From Hyphomicrobiales bacterium (GTDB lineage: Bacteria > Pseudomonadota > Alphaproteobacteria > Rhizobiales > Xanthobacteraceae): 42,192 nucleotides of DNA. The notes under the pieces were generated by a model that was not told the origin of the DNA, made no database searches, and saw only the letters and a list, made by a program, of their open reading frames with translations. The first letter of the stretch is position 1, and each line of letters opens with the position of its first letter. Position numbers and translations under genes: made by a program. Of this stretch, positions 32,664 through 42,192 are shown one piece after another. The DNA lies in assembly GCA_023269635.1 (NCBI GenBank), contig JAHFPN010000004.1, positions 1 to 42,192 on the forward strand. Reading direction: 5' to 3'.

Positions 32664-34667
32664 CTAGCGGTTGAAGAACCACTGGAAGAAGTTGTTGGAG
32701 CGGAAGTGCTGGTCGGGCAGCCGCAGCGCCTCGCGGTTGATCGTGCCCGGCGCCCGACGCTCGACCGCGATGTCGGCGATCCGCCGCTCGTTGCTCTTCA
32801 GCACCGCGAGCACGCGCGCATCGCGGCCGTAGATGTCTTCGCGGAACTGCAGCGCGCCGGCATCGTCGACGAACGCGGTTTGGTAGGTCAGGTGGACCGG
32901 GATGTGGGTCGGGAAGCGAATGTCGATCTCGCTCGGCCCGAACATGCTCTTGATCCGTTCCTGGGTATAACCCTGGTTCGGCAGCACGATCGACAACAGC
33001 ACCTCGGCGTACTTGATCGGGTCCTGCACCCGCATGCAGCCGTGGCTGTAGGCGCGCTTCTCGTGCGCGAACAGCTGCTTGTCCGGCGTGTCATGCTGGT
33101 AAACCAGGAACTTGTTCGGGAAATTGAACCGGATGCGGCCGAGCGCGTTGCGGTCGCCCGGCGGCTGCGAGATGTGGATGGTGCCGTCGGGATTGGTGGT
33201 GACCTTGAGCCCGATGCGCGTCATCGCGTCGGGGTCCTGCTGCAGCGCCGGCAGGTATTCGTTCTGGATGATCGACGGCGGCACGTTCCAGGTCGGATTG
33301 ACGGTGATGTATTGCATCGACGCGCTGGTGATCGGCGTCGCCAGGTTGCCCGGCTTGCCGACCACAATCTTGGTGGCCCACACCGTCTTGCCGTCGCGCA
33401 CCACCCTGAGCGTGAAGTCCGGGATATTGACCATCACGTAGACTTTGCCGAGGTCGCGCGGCATCCAGCGCCAGCGCTCGAGATTGGCGATGATGGTGTC
33501 GAACCGGTTCTCGCGGCGCGGGGGATTGAGCGCGTCGATGGTCGCGGTGGTGAGGTTGCCGGTGGGGCTGAGCTTGCGCTGGCTCTGGAACTTCTTCACC
33601 GCGTCGGCGAGCGCCTTGTCGTAGACGTCGCCGGAGCCCGGCACGCCGAGCCGCTCGCGCAGCAGCGGGACGCGCGGATCGGTCATGCCGACCTTCAACA
33701 GCGGTCCCGCGCCGATGTGCGCCGGGCCCGGATCGCCGACTTGCGCACGCGCCTCGGCGAGCTTCGCCTTCAACGCCTTGTAGCCGGGGTGCTGCGGCAG
33801 GAATTCGTCGAGCGTGGCGCCGACGTCCTTGGCTCCGGCGATCTTGGCCAGCACCTCGGCGGGCTCGGGCACGTCCTGGAAATAGAGAATGTCGTAGGTG
33901 ATGCGCGTGAAATGCACGCGGCCGTTCTGCGCGTGGCGCACGAAGTCGAGAATTGCGCCGGTGAACTTCAGCTCCGCTTCCGCGAGCGCGCTCGCCTCGG
34001 CGATCGACTTGAAGTCGGGCGCCGCGTATTCGGCGGGATCGAGGCCGTCGGCGTCCACGGTCTTGAGAAACGCGATCGCCGCCGCCGCGCGCGCCGAGGT
34101 CTTGCCCTCGTCGATCCACAGCGGCGCGAAATTGCGCTCCCGGTAGAACGTCTCCACCGCCGCGCGCTCGTTCTTGCGCGAGAACAGGCGATCGAGTCGG
34201 CTGCCGACGACCTCGCGCAGCTTGTCGGCGATCGCGAGGTCGGCCGCGGTCAGCGCCGGCGCCGGCACGGTACCGATATCGGCCGCCGTGGGCGGCGGAA
34301 CATCGGCGATCTCCGGCTCGGGCACGAGCGACACGTACCGCACCTCGCCGCCCTCGCGCAGGAGATCGGCGAGGCTGAGCGGCGGCACGTCGACCGGCTC
34401 CGGCACCGGCACATAGTCCTCGACTCGCAGGATCGTGGGCGCGGTGGTTTGCGCGACCGCGGTGCTTTCGACCGCGACCACTTTGGGCAGTTGCCGCTCC
34501 GGCGAGAAAGCGACGAAGCCGATGGCGAGCAGAAATGCGGCGGCGATGGCGAGCTGGGCGATGCGGCGGAAATTCATCGGCGCGCGGTTCTCCGCCGACG
34601 CCCCGGGCGCATCCGGTGTTGCCGGCGGCAGCGCCGCGTTCAACTTTTCCCGCCACTTGCCGATCAT
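32664..34667 (-). CDS. Murein L,D-transpeptidase, YcbB/LdtD type
   Basis: A 667-residue inner-membrane-anchored enzyme. A membrane helix lies near residues 37-54 (LAIAAAFLLAIGFVAF). Then come a transpeptidase-associated N-terminal domain, a PG_binding_1 domain around 330-395 (PLLRERLGVPGSG), and the YkuD catalytic domain with the nucleophile Cys near 545 in YSHGCMRVQDP. LdtD-type enzymes form 3-3 crosslinks between peptide stems. The start ATG 34667 follows AGAGG; an upstream in-frame ATG at 34745 is unlikely. It lies between a sigma-54 response-regulator gene and a MepK-like endopeptidase gene, all on the same strand. Confidence 0.92.
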   Translation of the reverse strand: MIGKWREKLNAALPPATPDAPGASAENRAPMNFRRIAQLAIAAAFLLAIGFVAFSPERQLPKVVAVESTAVAQTTAPTILRVEDYVPVPEPVDVPPLSLADLLREGGEVRYVSLVPEPEIADVPPPTAADIGTVPAPALTAADLAIADKLREVVGSRLDRLFSRKNERAAVETFYRERNFAPLWIDEGKTSARAAAAIAFLKTVDADGLDPAEYAAPDFKSIAEASALAEAELKFTGAILDFVRHAQNGRVHFTRITYDILYFQDVPEPAEVLAKIAGAKDVGATLDEFLPQHPGYKALKAKLAEARAQVGDPGPAHIGAGPLLKVGMTDPRVPLLRERLGVPGSGDVYDKALADAVKKFQSQRKLSPTGNLTTATIDALNPPRRENRFDTIIANLERWRWMPRDLGKVYVMVNIPDFTLRVVRDGKTVWATKIVVGKPGNLATPITSASMQYITVNPTWNVPPSIIQNEYLPALQQDPDAMTRIGLKVTTNPDGTIHISQPPGDRNALGRIRFNFPNKFLVYQHDTPDKQLFAHEKRAYSHGCMRVQDPIKYAEVLLSIVLPNQGYTQERIKSMFGPSEIDIRFPTHIPVHLTYQTAFVDDAGALQFREDIYGRDARVLAVLKSNERRIADIAVERRAPGTINREALRLPDQHFRSNNFFQWFFNR

Positions 34668-34783
34668 GAGGTTGCCTCTTCGAGTGGAGCCTTCCGCCGG
34701 TCCCGCTGCAGCCCTTTTTTGACAGCCCCGGCTACCGGGAATCAAGCCTTCCCGGCGCTATTCCGATCAAAGCCTTGCGAGCG

Positions 34784-36301
<1,518 letters not shown>

Positions 36302-36446
36302 GGGAACTCCGGGAGCGGCGTGCCGTTCCGGGACACATTGCGGGAGCGACGTTAACGGAAGCTGAAGACGGCGCCGCCCGCGATCCACAGGCCGGCAGTT
36401 GAACCGGCCGACGCGGCACGCGATATGGGAGGGGAAGGGGATTCGA

Positions 36447-38294
36447 GTGTCCAAGCAGAAGATTGCGAACCCGTCCGCGGCCGCCGCCCGCGCCGACGAC
36501 GCGCTCGGCGCGTTGCCGGAATGGAATCTGGCGGATCTCTATCCGGCGATCGACGCGCCCGAAGTCGCCGCCGACCTCGCGCGGGCCGAGGCCGAGTGCG
36601 TCGCCTTCGAGGAAACCTACAAGGGCAAGCTCGGCGACATCGCCCGCTCGGAGCGTGCCGGGGCCGAGCTCGCCGCCGCGGTCGTCCGCTTCGAGAAAGT
36701 GGAGGAGCTGCTCGGCCGGATCATGTCGTTTGCCGGGCTCCTCTATGCCGGCGACACCTCCGATTCCAAGCGCGCCAAGTTCTACGGCGACGTGCAGGAC
36801 AAGATCACCGCGGCCTCATCGCACCTGCTGTTCTTCGCGCTCGAGCTCAACCGCATCGACGACGCGCTGATCGAGGCGGCGCTGAAGGAGCCGGCCTTCG
36901 GCCATTACCGGCCGTGGATCGAGGACGTGCGCCGGGAGAAGCCCTACCAGCTCGAGGACCGGGTCGAGCAGCTGTTTCATGAGAAATCCGTCACCGGCCG
37001 CGCGGCCTGGAACCGCCTGTTCGACGAGACCATGACGAGCTTGCGCTTCAAGCTCGAAGGCAAGGAATTGACCCTCGAGCAGACGCTCACGCTCCTGCAG
37101 GACCCGAGCGAGGCGCGCCGCCACGCCGCGGCCGACGCGGTGGCCGAGGTGCTGCGTGCTAATTTAAGGCTGTTCGCGCTCGTCACCAACACGCTCGCCA
37201 AGGACAAGGCGATCTCCGACCGCTGGCGCGGCTTCGAGGATGTGGCCGACGCGCGCCATCTGTCCAACCGCGTCGAGCGCGAGGTGGTGGAGGCGCTGGT
37301 CGCGGCGGTGCGTGCCGGGTTCCCGCGGCTTTCGCACCGCTATTATGCACTGAAAGCGAAATGGTTCGGCAAGGACAAGCTCGACCATTGGGACCGGAAC
37401 GCGCCGCTGCCGAAGGTCGAAACCCGCGTGATCGGCTGGGACGAGGCGCGCGACCGGGTGCTTAACGCTTACGGCGCGTTCTCGCCGCAGATGGCCGAGA
37501 TCGCTCAAGCCTTCTTCGACAAACGCTGGATCGACGCGCCGGCGCGGCCGGGCAAGGCGCCGGGCGCGTTCTCGCACCCGACCGTGCCCTCGGTGCACCC
37601 TTATGTGTTGATGAACTACCAGGGCAAGCCGCGCGATGTGATGACGCTCGCGCACGAGCTCGGCCACGGCGTGCATCAGGTCTTGGCGGCCCCGAACGGC
37701 GCGCTGATGGCGCCGACGCCGCTCACGCTCGCCGAGACCGCAAGCGTGTTCGGCGAGATGCTGACCTTCCGCGCGCTCTTGGCCGACACCAAGAATCCGG
37801 TCGAGCGCAAGTCCATGCTCGCGCACAAGGTCGAGGACATGCTGAACACGGTGGTGCGCCAGATCGCGTTCTACAGCTTCGAGCGCAAGCTGCACCTGGA
37901 GCGCAAGAACGGCGAGCTCACCGCCGACAAGATCTCCGAGCTATGGCTGGAGGTGCAGTCCGAGAGCCTCGGCCCCTCGATCCGGCTCGGGCCGGGCTAC
38001 GAGACGTTCTGGGCCTATATCCCGCACTTCATCCACTCGCCGTTCTACGTCTATGCCTACGCGTTCGGCGACTGCCTGGTGAACTCGCTTTACGCCGTCT
38101 ACGAGCAGGCCGAGGCCGGCTTTGCCGAGCGCTATCTTGCGATGCTCGCCGCCGGCGGCACCAAGCACCATGCGGAATTGCTCAAGCCCTTCGGGCTCGA
38201 CGCCCGCGACCCGGCCTTCTGGCAGGGCGGCTTGAGCGTGATCGAGCGCATGATCGGCGAGGTCGAGGCGCTCGATCGTCAGGCGCAATCCTAA
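36447..38294 (+). CDS. M3-family oligoendopeptidase (PepF type)
   Basis: A 615-residue cytoplasmic zinc metallopeptidase that degrades oligopeptides. The catalytic motif is AHELGHGVHQ, with the third ligand in the helix AETASVFGEM downstream. The N-terminal PepF-associated helical domain and the C-terminal FIHSPFYVYAYAFGDCLV stretch match oligoendopeptidase F clade 3. The start is taken as GTG 36447 (MSKQKIANPS), which has a GGAGGGGAAGGGG ribosome site. An upstream TTG at 36399 lacks conservation. The toxin-antitoxin module begins about 80 bp after its stop. Confidence 0.9.
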   Translation: MSKQKIANPSAAAARADDALGALPEWNLADLYPAIDAPEVAADLARAEAECVAFEETYKGKLGDIARSERAGAELAAAVVRFEKVEELLGRIMSFAGLLYAGDTSDSKRAKFYGDVQDKITAASSHLLFFALELNRIDDALIEAALKEPAFGHYRPWIEDVRREKPYQLEDRVEQLFHEKSVTGRAAWNRLFDETMTSLRFKLEGKELTLEQTLTLLQDPSEARRHAAADAVAEVLRANLRLFALVTNTLAKDKAISDRWRGFEDVADARHLSNRVEREVVEALVAAVRAGFPRLSHRYYALKAKWFGKDKLDHWDRNAPLPKVETRVIGWDEARDRVLNAYGAFSPQMAEIAQAFFDKRWIDAPARPGKAPGAFSHPTVPSVHPYVLMNYQGKPRDVMTLAHELGHGVHQVLAAPNGALMAPTPLTLAETASVFGEMLTFRALLADTKNPVERKSMLAHKVEDMLNTVVRQIAFYSFERKLHLERKNGELTADKISELWLEVQSESLGPSIRLGPGYETFWAYIPHFIHSPFYVYAYAFGDCLVNSLYAVYEQAEAGFAERYLAMLAAGGTKHHAELLKPFGLDARDPAFWQGGLSVIERMIGEVEALDRQAQS

Positions 38295-38324
38295 ACTTCT
38301 TGAAGCCGCAATAAGGGGACGTTG

Positions 38325-38357
38325 TACGAAATGTATAACGGTGTTATACATTTTGTA
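38325..38357. promoter_or_regulatory. 33-bp palindromic operator and promoter of the toxin-antitoxin operon
   Basis: TACGAAATGTATAAC (38325-38339) and GTTATACATTTTGTA (38343-38357) are inverted repeats with one mismatch and a GGT spacer. A sigma-70-like promoter, TTGTAC (38322-38327), 17 bp, TATACA (38345-38350), lies almost wholly inside. A repressor bound here would cover both promoter boxes. The likely repressor is the AbrB-like antitoxin encoded 18 bp downstream, alone or with the toxin. Confidence 0.8.
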
Positions 38358-38374
38358 TTACGTCGAGGTGATCC

Positions 38375-38647
38375 ATGACCGTTCAAAAGAAGATCGAAGG
38401 CGACCCGAGGAGCCAGGTCGTTGCAACCGTCGAGTTGAAAAAGATCGGCAACTCCACCGGCGTCATCTTGCCGAAGGAAGTGATGGCGCGCCTCAACTTG
38501 AGCGCCGGTGACAAGTTCTTCGCGACGCTGACGCCCGAAGGTGGGATTCGATTCACGCCATACGACCCCGACTTCGAGAAGGCGATGAAGGTCGCCCGCC
38601 GAGGCATGAAAATCTATCGCAACGCTCTCGCCGAGCTTGCGAAGTGA
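38375..38647 (+). CDS. AbrB/MazE-type antitoxin
   Basis: A 90-residue protein. A SpoVT/AbrB-like swapped-hairpin DNA-binding domain (about 17-60) reads VATVELKKIGNSTGVILP and MARLNLSAGDKFF. The C-terminal 30 residues (DPDFEKAMKVARRGMKIYRNAL) form the expected toxin-neutralising helix. ATG 38375 has GAGGTG upstream. Its stop overlaps the toxin start (GTGA at 38644-38647). Base composition is visibly less GC-rich than in the flanking housekeeping genes, which hints at transfer. It probably represses its own operon through the palindrome upstream. Confidence 0.92.
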   Translation: MTVQKKIEGDPRSQVVATVELKKIGNSTGVILPKEVMARLNLSAGDKFFATLTPEGGIRFTPYDPDFEKAMKVARRGMKIYRNALAELAK

Positions 38648-39030
38648 AAGAGCCGTTCTGGCTGACGACCGCGATGGTTGTCGCCATCCACGATGAACAA
38701 CTCGCCATTCACGGCGGCTCTTCCGGTTTGCGAGATTCGGACTTGTTGGAGTCCGCGCTAAACCGTCCGCGCAACAAGTGGGGTTACGAGCAGGCGAAGT
38801 TTCCCGAGCTCGCTGCGGCATACGGTTACGGACTCGCGCGGAACCATCCGTTCGTCGATGGCAACAAGCGGACAGCGCTGCTGGCGATCTACACCTTTCT
38901 CGGGTTGAACAAGATCGACTTCGTGGTTCCCGAGGCTGAAGCGGCCGCCATGATTTTGTCGCTCGCCGCCGGTGAGATCAGCGAGGAAGGTCTCGCGCGC
39001 TGGATCAGGGACAGCCTGCCAAAGAAATGA
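38644..39030 (+). CDS. doc: Death-on-curing (Doc) family toxin
   Basis: A 128-residue Fic/Doc-fold toxin, about the length of phage P1 Doc. The catalytic motif HPFVDGNKRT begins at His68 and is complete. P1 Doc phosphorylates elongation factor EF-Tu and arrests translation; the same reaction is inferred here. It starts at a GTG that overlaps the antitoxin stop. Its TGA stop in turn overlaps the ATG of the ABC1-kinase gene (ATGA at 39027-39030), so three genes are coupled. Doc usually pairs with Phd; an AbrB-type partner is the common chromosomal variant. Confidence 0.93.
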   Translation: MKEPFWLTTAMVVAIHDEQLAIHGGSSGLRDSDLLESALNRPRNKWGYEQAKFPELAAAYGYGLARNHPFVDGNKRTALLAIYTFLGLNKIDFVVPEAEAAAMILSLAAGEISEEGLARWIRDSLPKK

Positions 39031-40388
39031 CCGACCGCGAACGCAACCGTCTCTCCGCCCGTGCCGCGCGCTACGCCCGCGTCGGCGCCAATGTGGGCGG
39101 GCTGGCCGCGCGCTTCGTGGGCGCGCGCGTGTTCGGCATCGACCTCGACCGCGGCGAGAGCGCGGTCGCGCTCGCGGCCGCGCTCGGCGGCCTCAAAGGG
39201 CCGCTCATGAAGGTGGCGCAGCTCATGGCCACCATTCCGGACCTGTTGCCGGAGGAATACGCGACCGAGCTGATGAAATTGCAGAGCGAGGCGCCGCCCA
39301 TGGGCTGGGCCTTCGTCAAGCGGCGCATGAGCGCGGAGCTCGGGCCGGATTGGCAGGCAAGGTTCGCCGCGTTCGAACATAGCCCCTCGGCCGCCGCTTC
39401 GCTCGGCCAGGTGCACCGCGCGACTTCGAAGGACGGCAAGCCGCTCGCCTGCAAGCTCCAGTACCCGGACATGCAGTCGGCGGTCGAAGCCGACCTTTCC
39501 CAGCTCGAGGTCCTGTTCGCGATCCACCGCCGCATGGACCCGATCATCGACACCCGCGAGATCGCCAAGGAAATCGGCGCGCGCGTGCGCGAGGAGCTGG
39601 ACTATCGCCGCGAGGCGAAGCACGTCGCGCTCTATCGCGAAATGCTTGAGCGTGTGCCCGAGGTGCGCGTGCCCACAGTGTGGCCCGCGCTCTCCACCGG
39701 CCGGCTGCTCACGCTCGACTGGCTCGAGGGCACGCGGCTGCTCACCCACAAGCAGGAATCGCTGGAAGTGCGAAGCCGGCTCGCGCAGTCGCTGTTCCAC
39801 GCCTGGTGGCTGCCGTTCAGCCGCTTCGGCGTGATCCACGGCGACCCGCATCTCGGCAACTACACCGTCTTCGACGAGGCGGGGACGCCGGCGGGCATCA
39901 ATCTTCTCGATTACGGCTGCATCCGCATTTTCCCGCCGAGCTTCGTCGGCGGCGTGGTCGATCTCTATCGCGGCTTGAGCGAGGGCGACGACGCGCGCGT
40001 GGTGCACGCCTACGAGACCTGGGGCTTCCAGGGCCTGTCGCGCGACTTGATCGACGCGCTCAATATCTGGGCGCGCTTCATCTATGGCCCGCTGATGGAC
40101 GACCGCGTGCGCACCATCGCCGACGGGGTCGAGCCCGCGAAATACGGGCGCCGCCAAGCGTTCCAGGTGCACCAGGCGCTCAAAAGCAAGGGCCCGGTCA
40201 GGGTGCCGCGCGAGTTCGTGTTCATGGACCGCGCCGCCATCGGGCTCGGCGGCGTATTCCTGCACTTGCGCGCCGAGTTGAACTTCCACCGCCTGTTCGA
40301 GGCGGCAATCGCCGATTTTTCGGTGCGGACGGTCGGCGCGCGCCAGCAGGCAGCGCTCTCCGGCGCGGGGCTCGATTTCGTTTCTTGA
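39027..40388 (+). CDS. ABC1/AarF/UbiB-family atypical kinase
   Basis: A 453-residue protein-kinase-like protein. It has the family's A-rich loop AAASLGQVHRA, the catalytic loop HGDPHLGNY (with catalytic Asp) and the metal-binding LLDYG in place of DFG. The N-terminal KxGQ signature appears as KVAQ in GPLMKVAQLMA, with Gly replaced by Ala. Family members support ubiquinone synthesis or lipid handling through a low ATPase activity; no second ubi gene is here and no membrane helix is clear. Its ATG lies within the toxin stop codon, so its translation now depends at least partly on the toxin-antitoxin mRNA. Confidence 0.9.
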   Translation: MTDRERNRLSARAARYARVGANVGGLAARFVGARVFGIDLDRGESAVALAAALGGLKGPLMKVAQLMATIPDLLPEEYATELMKLQSEAPPMGWAFVKRRMSAELGPDWQARFAAFEHSPSAAASLGQVHRATSKDGKPLACKLQYPDMQSAVEADLSQLEVLFAIHRRMDPIIDTREIAKEIGARVREELDYRREAKHVALYREMLERVPEVRVPTVWPALSTGRLLTLDWLEGTRLLTHKQESLEVRSRLAQSLFHAWWLPFSRFGVIHGDPHLGNYTVFDEAGTPAGINLLDYGCIRIFPPSFVGGVVDLYRGLSEGDDARVVHAYETWGFQGLSRDLIDALNIWARFIYGPLMDDRVRTIADGVEPAKYGRRQAFQVHQALKSKGPVRVPREFVFMDRAAIGLGGVFLHLRAELNFHRLFEAAIADFSVRTVGARQQAALSGAGLDFVS

Positions 40389-40391
40389 CTT

Positions 40392-40513
40392 CACCCTCCC
40401 CTGAAAGGGGAGGGTCGGATCGCCGCAGGCGATCCGGGGAGGTGTCGGACCCCCTCCCGGCTCCGCCCGCTTTCGCGGGCGTCGCCGACCTCCCCCTTTC
40501 AGGGGGAGGTGGG
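40392..40513. repeat. Mosaic palindromic element with four hairpins
   Basis: Four perfect stems lie in 122 bp: CCCTCCCC/GGGGAGGG (40394-40414), GGATCGCC/GGCGATCC (40417-40435), CGCCCGC/GCGGGCG (40464-40481) and ACCTCCCCC/GGGGGAGGT (40488-40510). The outer two share the word CTCCCC with TGAAA or TTTCA loops and are roughly inverted to each other. This is the style of dispersed non-coding repeats in Bradyrhizobium-type genomes. It separates the ABC1-kinase gene from the oxidase subunit gene and may terminate or protect transcripts. Confidence 0.8.
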
Positions 40514-40602
40514 AAATCGGCACTTACGTCGCGTTGCCCGGATCGGTGGTTTCCGCTAAAGCCTGCCTCGCAAGAGTTTCCGACGATTTCGAGGGACGGA
40601 CG

Positions 40603-40767
40603 ATGGCCGAGCACGCGCATCATGGGCACCAGGAGAAAGTCACCACCGCCGAGGGCAACGACTACGCCCAGCACGTGGGGACCTATCGCGATTTCGTCAC
40701 CATCCTGAAATGGTCGATCCTCGCGGTCGCGATGGTGCTCGTGTTCCTCTGGGTCTTCGTCTACTGA
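40603..40767 (+). CDS. aa3-type cytochrome c oxidase subunit IV
   Basis: A 54-residue protein. A His-rich polar N-terminus (MAEHAHHGHQEK) and the conserved GNDYAQHVGTYRDFV stretch precede one membrane helix (ILAVAMVLVFLWVFV). This is the bacterial aa3 oxidase subunit IV family (COX4_pro_2), a small helix attached to the terminal oxidase. The true start is ATG 40603 with GAGGGA upstream. It stands before pntAA, a gene order that I recall as frequent in alphaproteobacteria. Confidence 0.92.
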   Translation: MAEHAHHGHQEKVTTAEGNDYAQHVGTYRDFVTILKWSILAVAMVLVFLWVFVY

Positions 40768-40831
40768 CCGCCGCCGCCTCGCTGTACCCGCAGAGCGCGC
40801 GCCCGCGCGCGCCGTCTTGACCTGACCGACC

Positions 40832-41971
40832 ATGAACATCGCGATCCCGGTCGAAACCGATGCGAACGAGCCGCGCGTCGCCGCGACGCCCGACACCGTG
40901 AAGCGCTTGGTCGGTCTCGGCGCGACCGTCACGGTCGAAAGCGGCGCCGGCAACAACGCGGGCATCCCCGATGCCGAGTTCGCGGCCGCCGGCGCCAAGG
41001 TCGCGAGCGGGGCCAAGGCCGCGCTCGCCGACGCCGATATCGTGCTCAAGGTGCGGCGGCCGGCCAAGGCGGAACTTTCCGCCTACAAGCCCGGCGCGCT
41101 CCTGATCGGGATGCTCGATCCTTTCGGCAACGACGCCGCGATCGGCGAGCTGGCCGGCGCGAAATTGATCGCGTTCACGATGGAATTCCTGCCGCGCATC
41201 ACCCGCGCACAGGGCATGGACGTGCTTTCGAGCCAGGCCAATCTCGCCGGCTATCGCGCGGTGATCGACGCTTCCGCCGAATATGGCCGGGCGCTGCCCA
41301 TGATGATGACCGCGGCCGGCACCGTGCCCGCCGCGCGCGTGTTCGTCATGGGCGCCGGCGTCGCCGGCCTGCAGGCGATCGCCACCGCGCGCCGCTTGGG
41401 CGCCGTGGTCACCGCCACCGATGTGCGCCCGGCGGCCAAGGAGCAGGTGGAGAGCCTCGGCGCCAAGTTCGTCGCGGTCGAGGACGAGGAGTTCAAGGCG
41501 GCGGAGACCGCGGGCGGCTACGCCAAGGAAATGTCGAAGGCGTATCAGGCCAAGCAGGCCGCGTTGGTCGCCGAGCACATCAAGAAGCAGGATATCGTGA
41601 TCACCACCGCGCTGATCCCCGGGCGGCCGGCGCCCAGGCTCGTGTCGAAAGCGATGGTCGAATCCATGCGGCCGGGCTCGGTGCTCGTGGATCTCGCGGT
41701 CGAGCGCGGCGGCAACGTGGAGCTCGCCAAGCCCGGCGAGGTCGCGAACGTGAACGGTGTCAAGATCGTAGGCTGGCTCAACGTGCCCGGCCGGCTCGCG
41801 GCCACCGCCTCGAGCCTCTATGCCAAGAACCTGTTCGCGTTTCTGGAGCCCATGTTCGACAAGAAGACCAAGGCGTTCGCGGTGCCCTGGGACGACGAGA
41901 TCGTGAAGGCGACGCTGCTCACCAAGGACGGCGCCGTGGTGCATCCGAGTTTCAAGGGAGGACGGCCATGA
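40832..41971 (+). CDS. pntAA: NAD(P) transhydrogenase, subunit alpha part 1
   Basis: A 379-residue soluble dI component that binds NAD(H) in the proton-driven hydride transfer from NADH to NADP+. The N-terminal AlaDh_PNT domain begins [21 protein letters not shown]. The Rossmann NAD-binding motif is [20 protein letters not shown] (about residues 170-190). The mobile loop and the [15 protein letters not shown] stretch are conserved. It overlaps pntAB by 4 bp (ATGA at 41968-41971), giving the split alpha-subunit arrangement usual in alphaproteobacteria. Confidence 0.95.
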   Translation: MNIAIPVETDANEPRVAATPDTVKRLVGLGATVTVESGAGNNAGIPDAEFAAAGAKVASGAKAALADADIVLKVRRPAKAELSAYKPGALLIGMLDPFGNDAAIGELAGAKLIAFTMEFLPRITRAQGMDVLSSQANLAGYRAVIDASAEYGRALPMMMTAAGTVPAARVFVMGAGVAGLQAIATARRLGAVVTATDVRPAAKEQVESLGAKFVAVEDEEFKAAETAGGYAKEMSKAYQAKQAALVAEHIKKQDIVITTALIPGRPAPRLVSKAMVESMRPGSVLVDLAVERGGNVELAKPGEVANVNGVKIVGWLNVPGRLAATASSLYAKNLFAFLEPMFDKKTKAFAVPWDDEIVKATLLTKDGAVVHPSFKGGRP

Positions 41972-42192
41972 TCGATCTCCTGCCGCTCGAGCTTGTCGCG
42001 GAAAGCGCGAACGAGGCGCTGTTGCCCGTGGGCGCGTTTCCGCTCGCGGCCGGCGGCGACGTCGATCCCTTCATGTTCCGGCTTTCGATCTTCGTGCTCG
42101 CGGTGTTCGTCGGCTATTACGTGGTCTGGTCGGTGACGCCGTCGCTGCACACGCCGCTCATGTCCGTCACCAACGCGATCTCCTCGGTGATC
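41968..42192 (+). CDS. pntAB: NAD(P) transhydrogenase, subunit alpha part 2, partial
   Basis: The first 75 codons are present before the window ends. After a polar N-terminus, [24 protein letters not shown] forms the first membrane helix and [14 protein letters not shown] leads into the next, as in the small dIIa membrane component. It starts inside the pntAA stop codon. pntB is expected beyond the window. Confidence 0.93.
   Translation, partial: MIDLLPLELVAESANEALLPVGAFPLAAGGDVDPFMFRLSIFVLAVFVGYYVVWSVTPSLHTPLMSVTNAISSVI

Noticed and set aside
36399-36446. Upstream TTG start for the M3 peptidase
   Set aside because: The extra 16 residues are not peptidase-like, and the GTG at 36447 has a strong ribosome site at the right distance.

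Overview
The window is high-GC DNA from an alphaproteobacterium, most likely order Hyphomicrobiales (Rhizobiales), near Bradyrhizobium/Xanthobacteraceae-type genomes. This rests on gene content: CpdR, a ROSE-type heat-shock leader with an RpoH promoter, an alpha-r8/MmgR-type sRNA, DUF1244 and DUF1036 proteins, aa3-oxidase subunit IV next to a split pntAA/pntAB transhydrogenase, and GC-rich palindromic intergenic repeats. It reads as ordinary chromosome with a few insertions. No rRNA, CRISPR array, prophage or integrated plasmid was seen. All family assignments come from reading motifs, not from searches.

Layout: 1-1223 holds the end of an IS481-type element whose transposase gene runs off the left edge. 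It abuts kdsD (arabinose-5-phosphate isomerase, LPS Kdo branch). Divergent from kdsD is an envelope cluster: a beta-barrel outer-membrane protein, an MltB-type lytic transglycosylase and a secreted SGNH hydrolase. The gltBD glutamate synthase operon (6578-12674) converges on it. At 13159-15124 two small secreted PepSY-like proteins flank an Hsp20 gene with its own RpoH promoter and thermosensor-like leader. Next come an alpha/beta hydrolase, hisN and a livHMGF branched-chain amino-acid-type ABC transporter. A 50-codon remnant of what may be its binding-protein gene lies upstream of livH. An MFS transporter follows, then a 77-nt sRNA.

From 22314 to 30807: an N-formylglutamate amidohydrolase, the cell-cycle response regulator cpdR, tRNA-Val(GAC), rpmJ, a TPR lipid- or periplasm-directed protein, a glycerate kinase-DUF1036-pyruvate kinase operon, a second N-formylglutamate amidohydrolase, pobA and a DUF1244 gene.

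From 30952 to 36301, three genes on the minus strand form a peptidoglycan module: a sigma-54 response regulator, an LdtD-type L,D-transpeptidase and a DUF882/MepK-like M15 endopeptidase. At 36447-42192 lie an M3 oligoendopeptidase, a Doc-type toxin-antitoxin pair with a 33-bp palindromic operator, an ABC1/UbiB-like kinase whose start overlaps the toxin stop, a four-hairpin repeat element, cytochrome oxidase subunit IV, and pntAA plus the start of pntAB.

The strongest leads are: (1) the toxin-antitoxin module translationally fused to a conserved kinase gene, (2) the MmgR-like sRNA with TTGC palindromes upstream, (3) the heat-regulated Hsp20 between two related secreted proteins, and (4) the liv operon that appears to have lost its binding protein. 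I did not find a clearly unprecedented multi-gene system.
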